Source: Sthenelais limicola (Eukaryota; Annelida; Polychaeta; Phyllodocida; Sigalionidae). Taken from it: a DNA stretch of 64,000 nt. How positions within the stretch are numbered: the first letter of the stretch is position 1; every line of letters begins with the position of its first letter. A program made the position numbers and the translations under genes. The DNA lies in NCBI GenBank assembly GCA_942159475.1, contig OW804100.1, positions 8,076,127 through 8,140,126 of the forward strand. Reading direction: 5' to 3'. This document shows, one piece after another, positions 46,143-56,975 of the stretch. Under the pieces are notes generated by a model, which saw only the letters and a program-made list of their open reading frames with translations, did not search any database and had not been told where the DNA came from.

Positions 46143-47415
46143 CACCCCATTAATAAATAAAAAATATAAATAATTAAAAATAAAAGAAGTAATTTACGTT
46201 TTGGGCGGACCTACTTGTTGTATGTCCCCAGGGTGACATAACTCACATGTTATGCACCACTTTGACCAAGTGTGACATACAATGCTGAAGGTATAGGAAG
46301 CAACAGCACAGGGGTGTAATAATGACGTTTTCAAATAGAAATGGGAAGACAATAGCTATTGACGTGGTTACATATACCCATTACCTACAGAGGCTTGATT
46401 GATGACAATTTAGGTCCTATACAAAGCGCATAGATCTATGTACCGTACTGGTGTTATTTACCTTCGTCGCTTTGCGAAATATTCACTGGGAAATAATTGG
46501 CATAATTGTATTTATCATACTGCCCAGTCTATTAAAGCTGCATTCTCAGCTATTACCATAAAACACTTCTTACCAAATGTACTCACATTATTATATGAAT
46601 GGAACTATCAATATGCTGCTGTTTTATGTTTATACAAGAATTTGAAGACTCTAATCACCAAGTGAAAACTGCCGCCGATGAGCGATGATTTCTTTTTTAT
46701 ATTTAGAATACATTTATACAGCGTATCAACAAATACAAGCATACTTTCAACTAGTCATGTAACAGGTAACATTTTGGTCTGATGACATTTAGATGGGTTG
46801 GAAAAGAATGGAACAAAAATTAGAAAATCTTTAGTGTTTGACCGACGTTAGCTGAGAATACAGCTTTAATGATACCCGACCCTGGCAATGCTGCATTTAC
46901 CCCGGCTCTAATATGTATTGAAGAATAATGAGGATTGCTGATTATACAATACAACTGTAATTAAGTCGCAAAGTCCTATGTATAAATTTATTGCGTTCCT
47001 GAACGTTATGCTAGCAAATAACATACTACTTACTTCCTAACCACACGGTAAGCAACAACAGATAGAACCCTGTACATTTTTCTACTATCTTAAATTAATT
47101 GTGAGTTTATTCATTTGTGTTGAACCACATCTTAATAAGTATCTATGACATCAGAGTTCACCAGAAATCACTAATCCATTCCCCCGAAACCATTGCAATC
47201 TTAAAAGATAAAAGTGTTTGCTTCACGTTGCTTATTAATATATTTTGAAACACAAGTTGGTTCTCCCGTTGAATATCCATTCAGGGTCTGAAAAAATATC
47301 TTACCTAAATTTGTATCTACAACTGGAGATAACGTTTCCTCTATCGATGAAGGTATAGCGCGTGTCAGGATGAGGCAGCTGATTCCAAGGACGCTATATA
47401 GCTTTGGACTCTAGT
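46143..47415. other. Single-copy DNA, no gene recognised
   Basis: The frame at 46438-46665 has no recognisable domain. No arrays are visible. Confidence 0.4.
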
Positions 47416-47457
47416 ATGGACTTAGAAGGTTGTGGTTTTGAGGGAAGAGTCTTATGG

Positions 47458-47922
47458 CTCCCTCTCCCCCTACCCCTCCCGCCCCCCCTCTCTCTACTGC
47501 CCCCTATCACCCTCACTTTCATCCTCCCTCTCCCTCTCCCTCTCACCCTCTCCCACTCATCCTCCCACTCACCCACTCTCTCCCGCTCCCTCTCACCCTT
47601 TCCGGCTCACACCCACTCTCCCACTTACTATCCTGCTCCCCCTCCCTGTCCCTGTCCCCCTCACCCCCTCCCCTCCCTCTCCCTCTCAACCTCCCTCTCA
47701 CCCTTTCCCGCTCACACCCACTCTCCCACTCACTATCCTGCTCCCCCTCCCTCACCCTGTCCCCTCCCTCTCCCTCTCATCCTCCATCTCCCTCTCAACC
47801 TCCCTCTCCCCCTCCCGCTCACCCTCCTTCTCCTTCTCACCCTACCTCTCCCTCTCACCCTATGTCTCCCTCTCACCCTATCTCTCCCTCTCACCCTACC
47901 TCTCCTTCTCATAATTCTCAGA
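47458..47922. repeat. CCCTCTCC-type pyrimidine tract
   Basis: The tract is 465 bases of almost pure C and T with CTCACCCT, CCCTCTCC and CACTCTCCCACT words. A block with ACACCCACTCTCCCACT occurs twice (near 47610 and 47714), showing a duplication of about 100 bases. Frames of 160-177 residues are artefacts. Confidence 0.9.
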
Positions 47923-48121
47923 AGAAGGCCAATGTGAGAGCTGAGAGTTTTAGAAGTAAAATCTAAAATTCTCTCCACTACCCCCTCCTCCTTAGGTTGT
48001 TAACAATGAACAGTCCCTGGAACAAGCACAGGGACAACTTTCCCGCTCCTATGACGTCATTGTGTCTAGTTAAAACGCAACTGTGCACTGTGAAAACGGA
48101 ATGGACACAACTTACAACAGG

Positions 48122-48532
48122 AAGGCGCGGGACGCGGGATAACATGTGAGGGACGCGGGATAACATGTGAGGGACGCGGGATAACATGTGAGGGACGCGG
48201 GACAACATGTGAGGGATGAGGGACAACATGTGAGGGATGAGGGACAACATGTGAGAAACGCGGGACAACATGTGAGGGAGCGCGGGGCAACATGTGAGGG
48301 GCGCGGGACAACATGTGAGGGACGCGGGACAACATGTGAGGGGCGCGGGACAACATGTGAGGGAGCGCGGGACAACATGTGAGGGAGCGCGGGACAACAT
48401 GTGAGGGAGCGCGGGACAACATGTGAGGGAGCGCGGGACAACATGTGAGGGAGCGCGGGGCAACATGTGAGGGGCGCGGGGCAACATGTGAGGGAGCGCG
48501 GGACAACATGTGAGGGATGAGGGACGAGATGT
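48122..48532. repeat. Minisatellite, 20-22 bp unit, about 20 copies
   Basis: The unit is GGGACAACATGTGAGGGA plus 2-4 variable bases (CGC, GCGC or TGA). Each unit holds the palindrome ACATGT. Unit length changes between 20 and 22, so reading frames of 141-169 residues on the minus strand are incidental. Confidence 0.9.
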
Positions 48533-48713
48533 GACATGTCACTCCTGGGCCACCGTACTACAGCGAGTTCTCTATCACATGTCCATAAGGCTATTCCCTC
48601 AAAACCACAACCTTACAAGTCCTATAGGGGTCGACCACAGACTCTATCCGCTGGTAGGATTGTCCATTACAAGGGCAATTTAGGGACAAAACTGGACCGG
48701 AGACCCCTAATGG

Positions 48714-51262
48714 TTCTGAAAAGCCCCCCCCCCCCCCCGTACACACCAGTAAAAGGCCAGTTATATTTTGTAATTGGACAAGCGATAGCCTGGTAAATTG
48801 ATGATGAAATACAGATACAATTATTTTATTGGTTATTGGTATACCTATCTGAACCAAATATTAAAGCACCCATTCAATCCGTAGCTTGGGAAGTGGCCAA
48901 ATGTCTTAGACTTTAAAACTGCCGCTCCGCATTCAATCCACGAACCGATACAGCGATCGTTTAAGTTAGGGGGCCAAATCAATACTCTCCATTATTAAAG
49001 GGTATTTCTATCGGGGTTTAGCATCGCACCATCTCCTTCTATGTGGTCAATATATATCTCACTGACCAGTGGCTTTGAGATGGGATTATTATGAATTGTG
49101 CTTATGACATTGGGCCTGCTCTCACGGTGGTGTCAGGGGTAGACGCGCGGCATGCAGGTTGGTGCAAATACTCGCAGCAGCAAAACTATGAGATTATAGC
49201 CAGCGATTTTTGCAGAAGGTCATAGATTATTCGTTTATTCAATATTAATCCTATATTCTTCTTTTCAAATATGAGCTTGTGGCGTATATATGATAAATAA
49301 GCCCCTGGTAGTATGGGAATAAGTCGCTATTTCCCTTATCGTCCAATGAATATGTGATAAAGGGAAACTGACCGAAGGCGACCATAAACAAAAATCTCAA
49401 CTAAAGTTGAAAGGTTCATAACAATGAAAATGCTAACAATAAATTTACTGACTTTGACTTTAATATTGAAATATTCTTTTCTTTTCAGGTGAGTAGCTAA
49501 AAGTCATGCAAAGGATACATCTCAGTGTGAGTAGCACAGTAGATACTGTAGATATTTCACAATATTAGCTGGGTCGGCCTTAGTCAATATTATCATTATT
49601 TTTACAAGTGTGGTTTCCATAAACTTTGATCTGTGGAAGACGTCAGTCTGCCTTAGGACACTTATTGTCAATGATCCTAGGGGTTGTATTACTCTCACGT
49701 TATTATGAGGTGGGTCATATCGTCTGACAATGTACAATCTTACCTTTAGTCAAATCTATACACATTTAGTCAAATCTACTAAATTACGGTGTACACTTAT
49801 ATACTTGGTATATGTTAACGGATGTCGTAATGGATTGATTTATAATCTTTTTGATGATATTGAACTATAATTTGATCATCTGTTTTGTCTTAAATTTGGG
49901 TTATTTGAGAGGATTTGTGGGGACCATTTGTTAGTCACTTTATCCATGCGAGCAAGCATTGAGTCACCTGCTTTTGGGAAGTGGGTCAGATCCTCGTTAA
50001 CATATGGTCCAAATTCGGCAGCTCTACATATTAAGTAAATTGTACTAAATTGGGCTGAACAATTCTAAATCCTAAATCGTAAAGGGTTGATTGAAATACT
50101 GTTTGGTTATTTTCTTCAATTTGGTCCTAAAGTTTGATATTTCCAGAGGATTGGTATAGCCCGCTAGTGCAATATTAGGTGACTGACCATGTGAGGGGAT
50201 GAGCACTTGGGACCTAGTGATAACTTGCTAGATAGTGGCTAGACTCGAACCAATCTAAGCCTCTGTGTAGAAGTAGAAGTAGACCTATGCATAGCTATGC
50301 ATGTAAACTACTGTCACTGATCAGGGTAGACAATTATATCTCGGCTAAAGTTACACGATGGAGTCCCTCAGTCTCAATTGTCACATCAGACTTCAGCAAT
50401 GAGGGTTCCTGAAGTTGGGGGAAAATGACTCAAATATGGGATTGATTTTAATATTTTTATGACTTAGTGAACCTAGTATACTTAATGACTTGCACTAGTC
50501 TATGGAATGCAGTCAGTGACTACGAAGACAAGGGTTCTGGCGGCCTAATTTCATTGGGAAAGTGCACAAAATAATAGGTGAATATCTCTAGACCACCTTG
50601 ACAATAATTTCCTAGGGTAACTGACGATATTCATGAGACTTCAGTAGGAATCGCTGCAAACGTGTCCTTAAAGCTTTAGAGCATTCAGGATAGTCGTGGG
50701 AAAGTTGATTGTGTCTTATTTTTGGCCCGAGACGATGATCCAAAAAATTTCCACACAACTACCCCTCATAGCTCTAATACTAAAATCATTTCCCAGTCTT
50801 GGCCTTTCTTTCATTAGGACACTTTAAACATATAATTATGTTAGTGATATGTGATACAGTTGTTTACTGTTAAACTGAATTTCCATTTTGTCGCAATAAA
50901 AGAGTTAATAACAGCGCGGATTTTAGTAGCGCAGAATTTAGCTGTCAGATTTTCTTATCAAGAGATTTGGATAGCTATCTTGAATCACGGGAATCCTTGA
51001 ATATGTATCTCTCATGAAGAACTGGTATGAGCAGGTTTTATGTACTGCTAATGCTTAACGGGTTTATGATGCAGTCCGCACAAACCTTTCATTGAATTTA
51101 CACATTAGAAATACAGGCCTTTATATCAACAATTTGTAGACCTGGAAGCTGTCAGTGCCATCCATAATATCGCATTATGAGGTCCTGAACGAAATGTTAT
51201 ATTAGTTCGATAATTTGTATATTTCCTGGAAATTGCACATGAATATCTTCCCAGGAATCTTC
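48714..51262. other. Single-copy DNA, no gene recognised
   Basis: A poly-C run lies at about 48724-48738. A TGGTTCGAGTC word near 50245 (minus strand) looks like a tRNA B box but has no matching A box or stems. No gene or array is recognised in the rest. Confidence 0.45.
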
Positions 51263-52054
51263 AGGAAGGCGGGAAGGCAGGAAGGCAGGAAGGCAGGAAG
51301 GCGGGAAGGCAGGAAGGCGGGAAGGCGGGAAGGCAGGAAGGCGGGAAGGCGGGAAGGCAGGAAGGCGGGAAGGCAGGAAGGCGGGAAGGCGGGAAGGCGG
51401 GAAGGCGGGAAGGCGGGAAGGCGGGAAGGCGGGAAGGCGGGAAGGCAGGAAGGCGGGAAGGCGGGAAGGCGGGAAGGCAGGAAGGCGGGAAGGCGGGAAG
51501 GCGGGAAGGCGGGAAGGCGGGAAGGCGGGAAGGCGGGAAGGCAGGAAGGCGGGAAGGCGGGAAGGCGGGAAGGCGGGAAGGCAGGAAGGCGGGAAGGCGG
51601 GAAGGCAGGAAGGCGGGAAGGCGGGAAGGCGGGAAGGCGGGAAGGCAGGAAGGCGGGAAGGCGGGAAGGCGGGAAGGCGGGAAGGCGGGAAGGCGGGAAG
51701 GCGGGAAGGCAGGAAGGCGGGAAGGCGGGAAGGCGGGAAGGCAGGAAGGCAGGAAGGCGGGAAGGCGGGAAGGCGGGAAGGCGGGAAGGCGGGAAGGCAG
51801 GAAGGCGGGAAGGCGGGAAGGCAGGAAGGCGGGAAGGCAGGAAGGCGGGAAGGCGGGAAGGCGGGAAGGCGGGAAGGCGGGAAGGCGGGAAGGCGGGAAG
51901 GCGGGAAGGCGGGAAGGCGGGAAGGCAGGAAGGCGGGAAGGCGGGAAGGCGGGAAGGCAGGAAGGCAGGAAGGCGGGAAGGCGGGAAGGCGGGAAGGCGG
52001 GAAGGCGGGAAGGCAGGAAGGCGGGAAGGCGGGAAGGCAGGAAGGCGGGAAGGC
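51263..52054. repeat. 8 bp minisatellite, 99 uninterrupted units
   Basis: The 792 bases are 99 units of GGGAAGGC or AGGAAGGC without any indel. The single variable base is the first base of the unit, which together with the last C of the unit before it forms a CpG (CG) or CpA (CA). The array keeps all frames open on both strands, giving frames of 266-303 residues that are not genes. Confidence 0.95.
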
Positions 52055-52957
52055 ATCCCAACTTGGTTCACGCGGTGATAGAGCCTACAACTCCTCCAAA
52101 CAGGTTCATTCAAAAATGGGAAAAAGTTTAGGCAAACACATTAAACCAAAATCAATTCGCCATTCATTGATTTCTGTTTGCATTACCAAACATGGGAATG
52201 GCTTTGAGAGGGAAGGAAGATCGAGGTATTCCTTGTCAACACTTCTCGTCTTTCAACCGGAGTACTTCGGAATATGACCGGTCGACTATGTGGTCCACAT
52301 GTTAACCTTCAATAACAATGTGAAGAATTCCCTTCTAATACACATCATGGTTTTACATTAGGCAATTAAATTCTAGGCGTGCACCTCCTTTAACTTATTC
52401 ACCATATCAATTCTATATTAACTTTGTAACGTTATAATGGAGAAAGTGTACAGCAATATATTAAAGTAGAAGAAAATATGATATTTGATGATGAAATAAT
52501 AGCGACAATCATGTTTCTGACTTCAGGGATTATGGTCGAGAAAGGAGAACCATTGGTGATACACGAGAGGTTTCTAGTTTGAGTTTTTAGGGTGGAATAA
52601 TTTATCAGTCGGTGCAGAATGACGAATCTTCGATATCTGTGAGACATTGCGCAATGTGGGAATTAAAAGGCCATCAGCATTCTTGTATACATAGTCACAT
52701 TCTGCCTTAGAGAGAATTTTCTTCGAAATTCATGACTTTCAATTATCGCGTTTGATAAATAGGGCACATCTGGAGATCCATTTCAAGATTTCATGGAAAG
52801 AATCTGATTATATTTTATATGTGCCTCGGTGCAACCTTTGCGGTAACTATTTCTTTAATCTCGCTCGCTCTGTTAATATGTATGTTGTATTTTAATATTT
52901 TTATTCAGCCAAAAATGATGCGATTATACTCACTAATCTCAGTTGTAGCTATACATT
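52055..52957. other. Single-copy DNA, no gene recognised
   Basis: AT-rich DNA with no recognisable feature. Confidence 0.4.
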
Positions 52958-53191
52958 ATGTTTAGGTTGTGTAGCCGTATTAGACCTGCTCTAGTGGTCA
53001 TATGGGGCATCATGTTGGTAATGGCTCGTGTTTGGGCAGAATTCTATCAATGTCCATCTCTCACTTGGTGTCTTGCCTCTTCAGGAGATGACCGGGCTCT
53101 CTCAAACCTCTCCAGTATGATTGCTAGGCGACGAGAGCTCGACCCATTAACTCAGGAGATAACAAATCCAGAGGAAATTAAATTGGCTTAA
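52958..53191 (+). CDS. Possible small secreted peptide or terminal exon
   Basis: This 77-residue frame starts with a basic N-terminus and a hydrophobic stretch (PALVVIWGIMLVMA) that looks like a signal peptide, with a possible cut after VWA. It continues with EFYQCPSLTWC, a Cys-x5-Cys ring, and a tribasic ARRRE site near residue 58. This layout resembles a small peptide-hormone precursor, but I recognise no family. Alternatively, CTTGCCTCTTCAG near 53080-53093 could be a splice acceptor and only the last 32 or so residues a terminal exon. The frame could also be chance. Confidence 0.25.
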   Translation: MFRLCSRIRPALVVIWGIMLVMARVWAEFYQCPSLTWCLASSGDDRALSNLSSMIARRRELDPLTQEITNPEEIKLA

Positions 53192-55342
53192 GTTACCAAG
53201 AGAAAGTACTTGTGAGTCAACACCATCCTGTTCAAAAGTATTTCCCTCCGATGTTGATCCAGAATGTACTCATTACTCCTTCACTAGCATTGAATAATTG
53301 ACATATATGTAATATATATGTAATTTTTATGGTTTCTTTTCATTTATGATTGGCTCATAACATGTCCCCTCAACTATATAGGCCTGAGAAGTGGAGAGAG
53401 TGGAACCAATTGATCCAGCAAGTATGTTGGAGCCACTTGACCCAACGATTCTTAACCTCTTGCTCGGACTAAGACATTGATAAACGTGCATCGGTATCGT
53501 GCACTGGCTTTTCGTTCATGAAGCATTTTCCCGCTTTATTCTTCCTGCCAAATAATACAGACGGATTATGGGATGAGATCCTAAGGTGGGTAAATGTGAG
53601 TGGGCATGGTGGACGGTGGACAGTACTCGAGTTATGTTGAGTGTACATTGCGACCTCAATTTTTAATAAAAGTCACAAACAAACCCTTTATTTACATTGA
53701 GTGTCTGCTCTAGCGTCATATTGATTCTTAATACTGCTTAGAAGTGCTGAAAAAGTTGATTTACACCTCCCGCTAATTATGACTATCAAAAATAAGGATT
53801 GCTTGAAAATCCCACCACGGATATAGGTAGTGTTATATATATAGTCATATAATTATTTTCCTAATTCGGCTTATAGAACCATTTGGAAGCAAGATGCAAA
53901 AAAGGGCACATAATGTATCTTTGAAATTAATTATATACTGCCCACAATGGCTTATGTTATGTGCCATATAGAAACATGCAGTGAACAGTTCTTGATGTTT
54001 GACATTGACAACGCTCAACCAGCGACACTGTGTAGAACATATTCAACTGGTGAAATCTGGATAACTTTATACCATGGTCGGGTTTCATTCATTGCATGGT
54101 GTACAGTACACCCCCCAAGCCCCCCACCCCACCCCACACACATACCACCAGGAGGAGGAGACTCATGGCATGTGATACGAGCGATAGCGAGTTCTCCATC
54201 ACATGTCGTGATAACGGACGGAATTTACATAATGATAACCATCCTAATAACCAATAAGGTTAAGGCATACATTCTGATAATAGTGTACATGTACATAATT
54301 TATACATAGATGAAGCGATGAAACCTGACAAAGACAGTACAGTTTATAATAAGGAATAAGTAGAAAGGTGGCCTTTAAAATCTTTCGTCATGTATCAGTA
54401 TCTAGTATGTTCAATGCCACGAAATATCAGTTATAAGTCATACGAATATTCAAAACACGAATATTCAAAACGCAAATGTAATTTGATTTAGAAAAGCATG
54501 AATTAGCAAAGTTTATATAAGATATTCATGGTTTTTAGTTTACCATATCTTTATTAAAGTTGGACCCAGGCTATACAATTCATCGTTTACACAAGAAATA
54601 AACGGAGGAGAGAAGGCAACTTGGAGAACTAAACCAGCGTCTATTCTACAGCGTCTGACAGAAGCTTGAATGGAACTGTCGGAAGTGCAGAATTGCTGCG
54701 TCTCAAACTCTTAGAACCTCCTGCACCGACTGTAACATACCTTATCACGTGACTAGATTAACCACAGGCACGCCCTCTATCACCAGATTCACTTAAATGA
54801 TTCCTTCAAGGTGTGCTCGTATGATTCGGCCATGAATAGAATGGTCGGTCAAAAGGTAGTGAATGGTTGAAGAATCGTTCGCCGCTGTGCTTTCGTTTGC
54901 GGAGAGATTTAACCGATGGGATCTGCTTGAGCGTGACCCACGGGCAAAGAGGGAACTTCTCCGGTGTAGGATGAAGAGGTCTGTAGGAAAGAGTCAGTGC
55001 ATGCATAGTGAGTAATCCAGAATGGCCCTGATAAGAATTGATACCGGTACGCAATTGAGCCCTTAAAATAATCTTCATCAAGGTTGCCATTGCTTGTCAT
55101 ATTGACGCGGAGAAAACAACTTTTGAGGATCTATGTATATTTATGGTTGCCAGTTGGGAAGGTCTTAGGCTTATTCTTTGGATCTATTTATAGGGTCGTT
55201 TTAAAAGGGAGATGGAGCAGAAAATGTGGGTCCTTGATCAATGGCCTCCAATTAAGGTTTTTCCTTGACTGATTTCATTAGCATACATTTACATCAAAGA
55301 CCATTTCTTCCTGCATTTTTCGTTCTTAGAATCAATCAATTG
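53192..55342. other. Mostly single-copy DNA with a short dispersed repeat
   Basis: Bases 53359-53416 closely match 55429-55485 (both contain TATAGGCCTGAGAAGTGGAG), so a fragment of the same element is present twice, 2.07 kb apart. A fragment of FB1 lies at 54160-54208. The frame at 54806-55090 (minus) has no domain. A purine/C-rich run lies at 54110-54170. Confidence 0.45.
54160..54208 (+). repeat. FB1 fragment, loop part
   Basis: CATGTGATACGAGCGATAGC and GAGTTCTCCATCACATGTC correspond to the inner arm ends and loop of the FB1 hairpin at 560-605. The outer arms are lost. Confidence 0.5.
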
Positions 55343-55428
55343 AGTGTATAAAAAGGGGAACCAGGCCCAATTGTTCTAGGGCTGTCACTGTACTAATCCA
55401 CCTATTGCCATTGTATTAAACCAAGCTA

Positions 55429-55621
55429 CATGTCCCCTCAACTATATAGGCCTGAGAAGTGGAGTGAGTGGGACCAATTGATACATCGTAATACAGCAGG
55501 GCAAGATCCAGCGAGCAGTTTGCAATGGGCATTGGGCAACCATGGGAGATGCCCCAGTCCACGTGGAGCAGGCATTCAGGACATGGACCACCTCCTTAAA
55601 ATATGCCTCTTCAGAGGCTAG
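55429..55621 (+). pseudogene. Possible LINE C-terminal fragment
   Basis: The frame ends in GRCPSPRGAGIQDMDHLLKI followed by CLFRG, which resembles the Cys/His tail after LINE reverse transcriptases (CxCG, then DHxxxxCxxR). One Cys-Gly step is disturbed. The first 57 bases match 53359-53416. A TATA-like TATAAAAAGG lies upstream at 55346-55355, which may be part of the same unit. The assignment is by motif resemblance only. Confidence 0.35.
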
Positions 55622-56035
55622 AGGAGGAAAACTCTGCCAGACCACTAAAGGCTAATCATTAGATAATAAGCTGCCGAATCTCGCAGAATTACAGCTGTAC
55701 ACGAAAAATCAGCAACATATGAACAATTCTATTTTTTACGTTTTTAAAGCGTGCCCACTTTATACTAATATGGACTGTTCCCGGGCACATTTTCATTCCT
55801 GTCTTCGGCACTCATGTTGCCTGAAGTTTTCACGTTGCAAATGCAGCGCACAGTATTTTGTGCCCCGACTGACGGCATAACTCAGATTGTTATGCTGCAA
55901 TCCTAAAATGACATGTACTACTCACAGATTCTCTATGGGAAATATGGCCCGTAGGCCTATCGTAGGCTTAGTTTTGATCTCGGTAGGCATAGGTAGGGAT
56001 TGCTGCTGTGTTTTGCAGCTGCAGTGTTGTTTTTG
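55622..56035. other. Unassigned
   Basis: No recognisable feature is visible. Confidence 0.4.
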
Positions 56036-56039
56036 CGTT

Positions 56040-56975
56040 CAATTGCATGATGGGACGCCTACTTCGTCGCCAAACGTTCTCCTTCTCCTCCTCCTAGAAT
56101 CCTTCTATAGTCCTTCTATAGACTATTAAGTAAAAGCCTAGGTTGCCAAGAGGTGCCTCCTCCTCCTCTTTGTTTGATAGGACACCTACTGCGTTATCAT
56201 TGTTGTTTATTGCGTTATTGCATGATAGGACCCCTACATCATTGCCAAACGGCCTCCTCCCCCTCTTCCTCCTCCTCCTCCTCCCCCTCCTCCTCCCCCT
56301 CCTCCTCCCCCTCCCCCTCTTCCCCCTCCCCCTCCTCCTCCCCCTCCTCCTCCCCCTCCTCCTCCCCCTCCCCCTCTTCCTCCTCCCCCTCCTCCTCCTC
56401 CCCCTCTTCCTCCTCCCCCTCCTCCTCCCCCTCCTCCTCCTCCCCCTCCTCCTCCTCCCCCTCCTCCTCCTCCCCCTCCTCCTCCCCCTCCTCCTTCCCC
56501 CATGCGTTATTGCATGATAGGACCCCTACATCATTGCCAAACGGCCTCCTCCCCCTCTTCCTCCTCCTCCTCCTCCCCCTCCTCCTCCCCCTCCCCCTCC
56601 TCCTCCCCCTCCTCCTCCCCCTCCTCCTCCCCCTCCTCCTCCCCCTCCTCCTCCCCCTCCTCCTCTTCCTCCTCCCCCTCCTCCTCCCCCTCCTCCTCCT
56701 CCTCCTCCCCCTCCTCCTCCCCCTCCTCCCCCTCCTCCTCCTCCTCCCCCTCCTCCTCCTCCCCCTCCTCCTACCCCTCCTCTTCCTCCTCCTGCCCCTC
56801 CTCCTGCCCCTCCTCCTGCCCCTTCTCCTGCCCCTCCTCCTCCCCCTCCTCCTCCCCCTCCTCCTCCTCCTCCTCCACCTCCTCTTCCTCCTCCTCCTCC
56901 TTCTCCAATAGTCTAAGTAAGTAAAAGCCCCTAGGTTGCCAAGTGGTCTCCTCCTCCTCCGCCTCCTCCTAAAGT
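56040..56975. repeat. Nested duplications of a CCT-rich repeat
   Basis: A cassette starting TTGCATGATAGGACCCCTAC and running into CCTCCTCCC repeats is present at about 56217-56505 and 56512-56905; an older copy starts at about 56044. The trailing word AAAAGCCTAGGTTGCCAAG (about 56132) recurs as AAAAGCCCCTAGGTTGCCAAG-like sequence at about 56924. Thus whole cassettes with flanks were duplicated in tandem, not only the simple repeat. Leu/Pro/Ser-rich frames (to 252 residues) and poly-Gly frames on the other strand are artefacts. Confidence 0.85.

Larger units (their letters stand above)
47418..48713. mobile_element. Expanded FB1 fold-back copy with a 1.1 kb interior
   Basis: The left arm (47418-47457, GGACTTAGAAGGTTGTGG and on) and right arm (48583-48622) are inverted copies of each other and of the arms at 521-574 and 590-643. 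Here the arms are separated by about 1.1 kb holding a pyrimidine tract, a 48000-48120 unique segment and a minisatellite, where copy 1 has a loop of about 15 bases. The right side continues to 48713 with further FB1 sequence. Confidence 0.6.

Noticed and set aside
48122..48532. CRISPR-like array
   Set aside because: Units are adjacent with no unique spacers, and the DNA is eukaryotic.
47404..48542. Frames of 141-177 residues in the pyrimidine tract and 20-22 bp minisatellite
   Set aside because: Repeat translation only; open on several frames at once.
50230..50290. tRNA gene on the minus strand from a TGGTTCGAGTC B-box-like word
   Set aside because: No A box at the right distance and no acceptor or anticodon stem.
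51202..52113. Open frames of 266-303 residues on both strands, Pro/Ser- or Gly/Arg-rich
   Set aside because: They are produced by the stop-free 8 bp minisatellite in every frame; there is no non-repetitive coding sequence.
52958..53191. Calcitonin- or CCAP-type precursor
   Set aside because: Only the Cys-x5-Cys spacing agrees; no amidation glycine or family residues are present, so no family name is given.
56143..56924. Leu/Pro- and Ser/Pro-rich frames to 252 residues and a poly-Gly frame on the other strand
   Set aside because: Translation of a CCT-rich simple repeat; frames simply follow the array.
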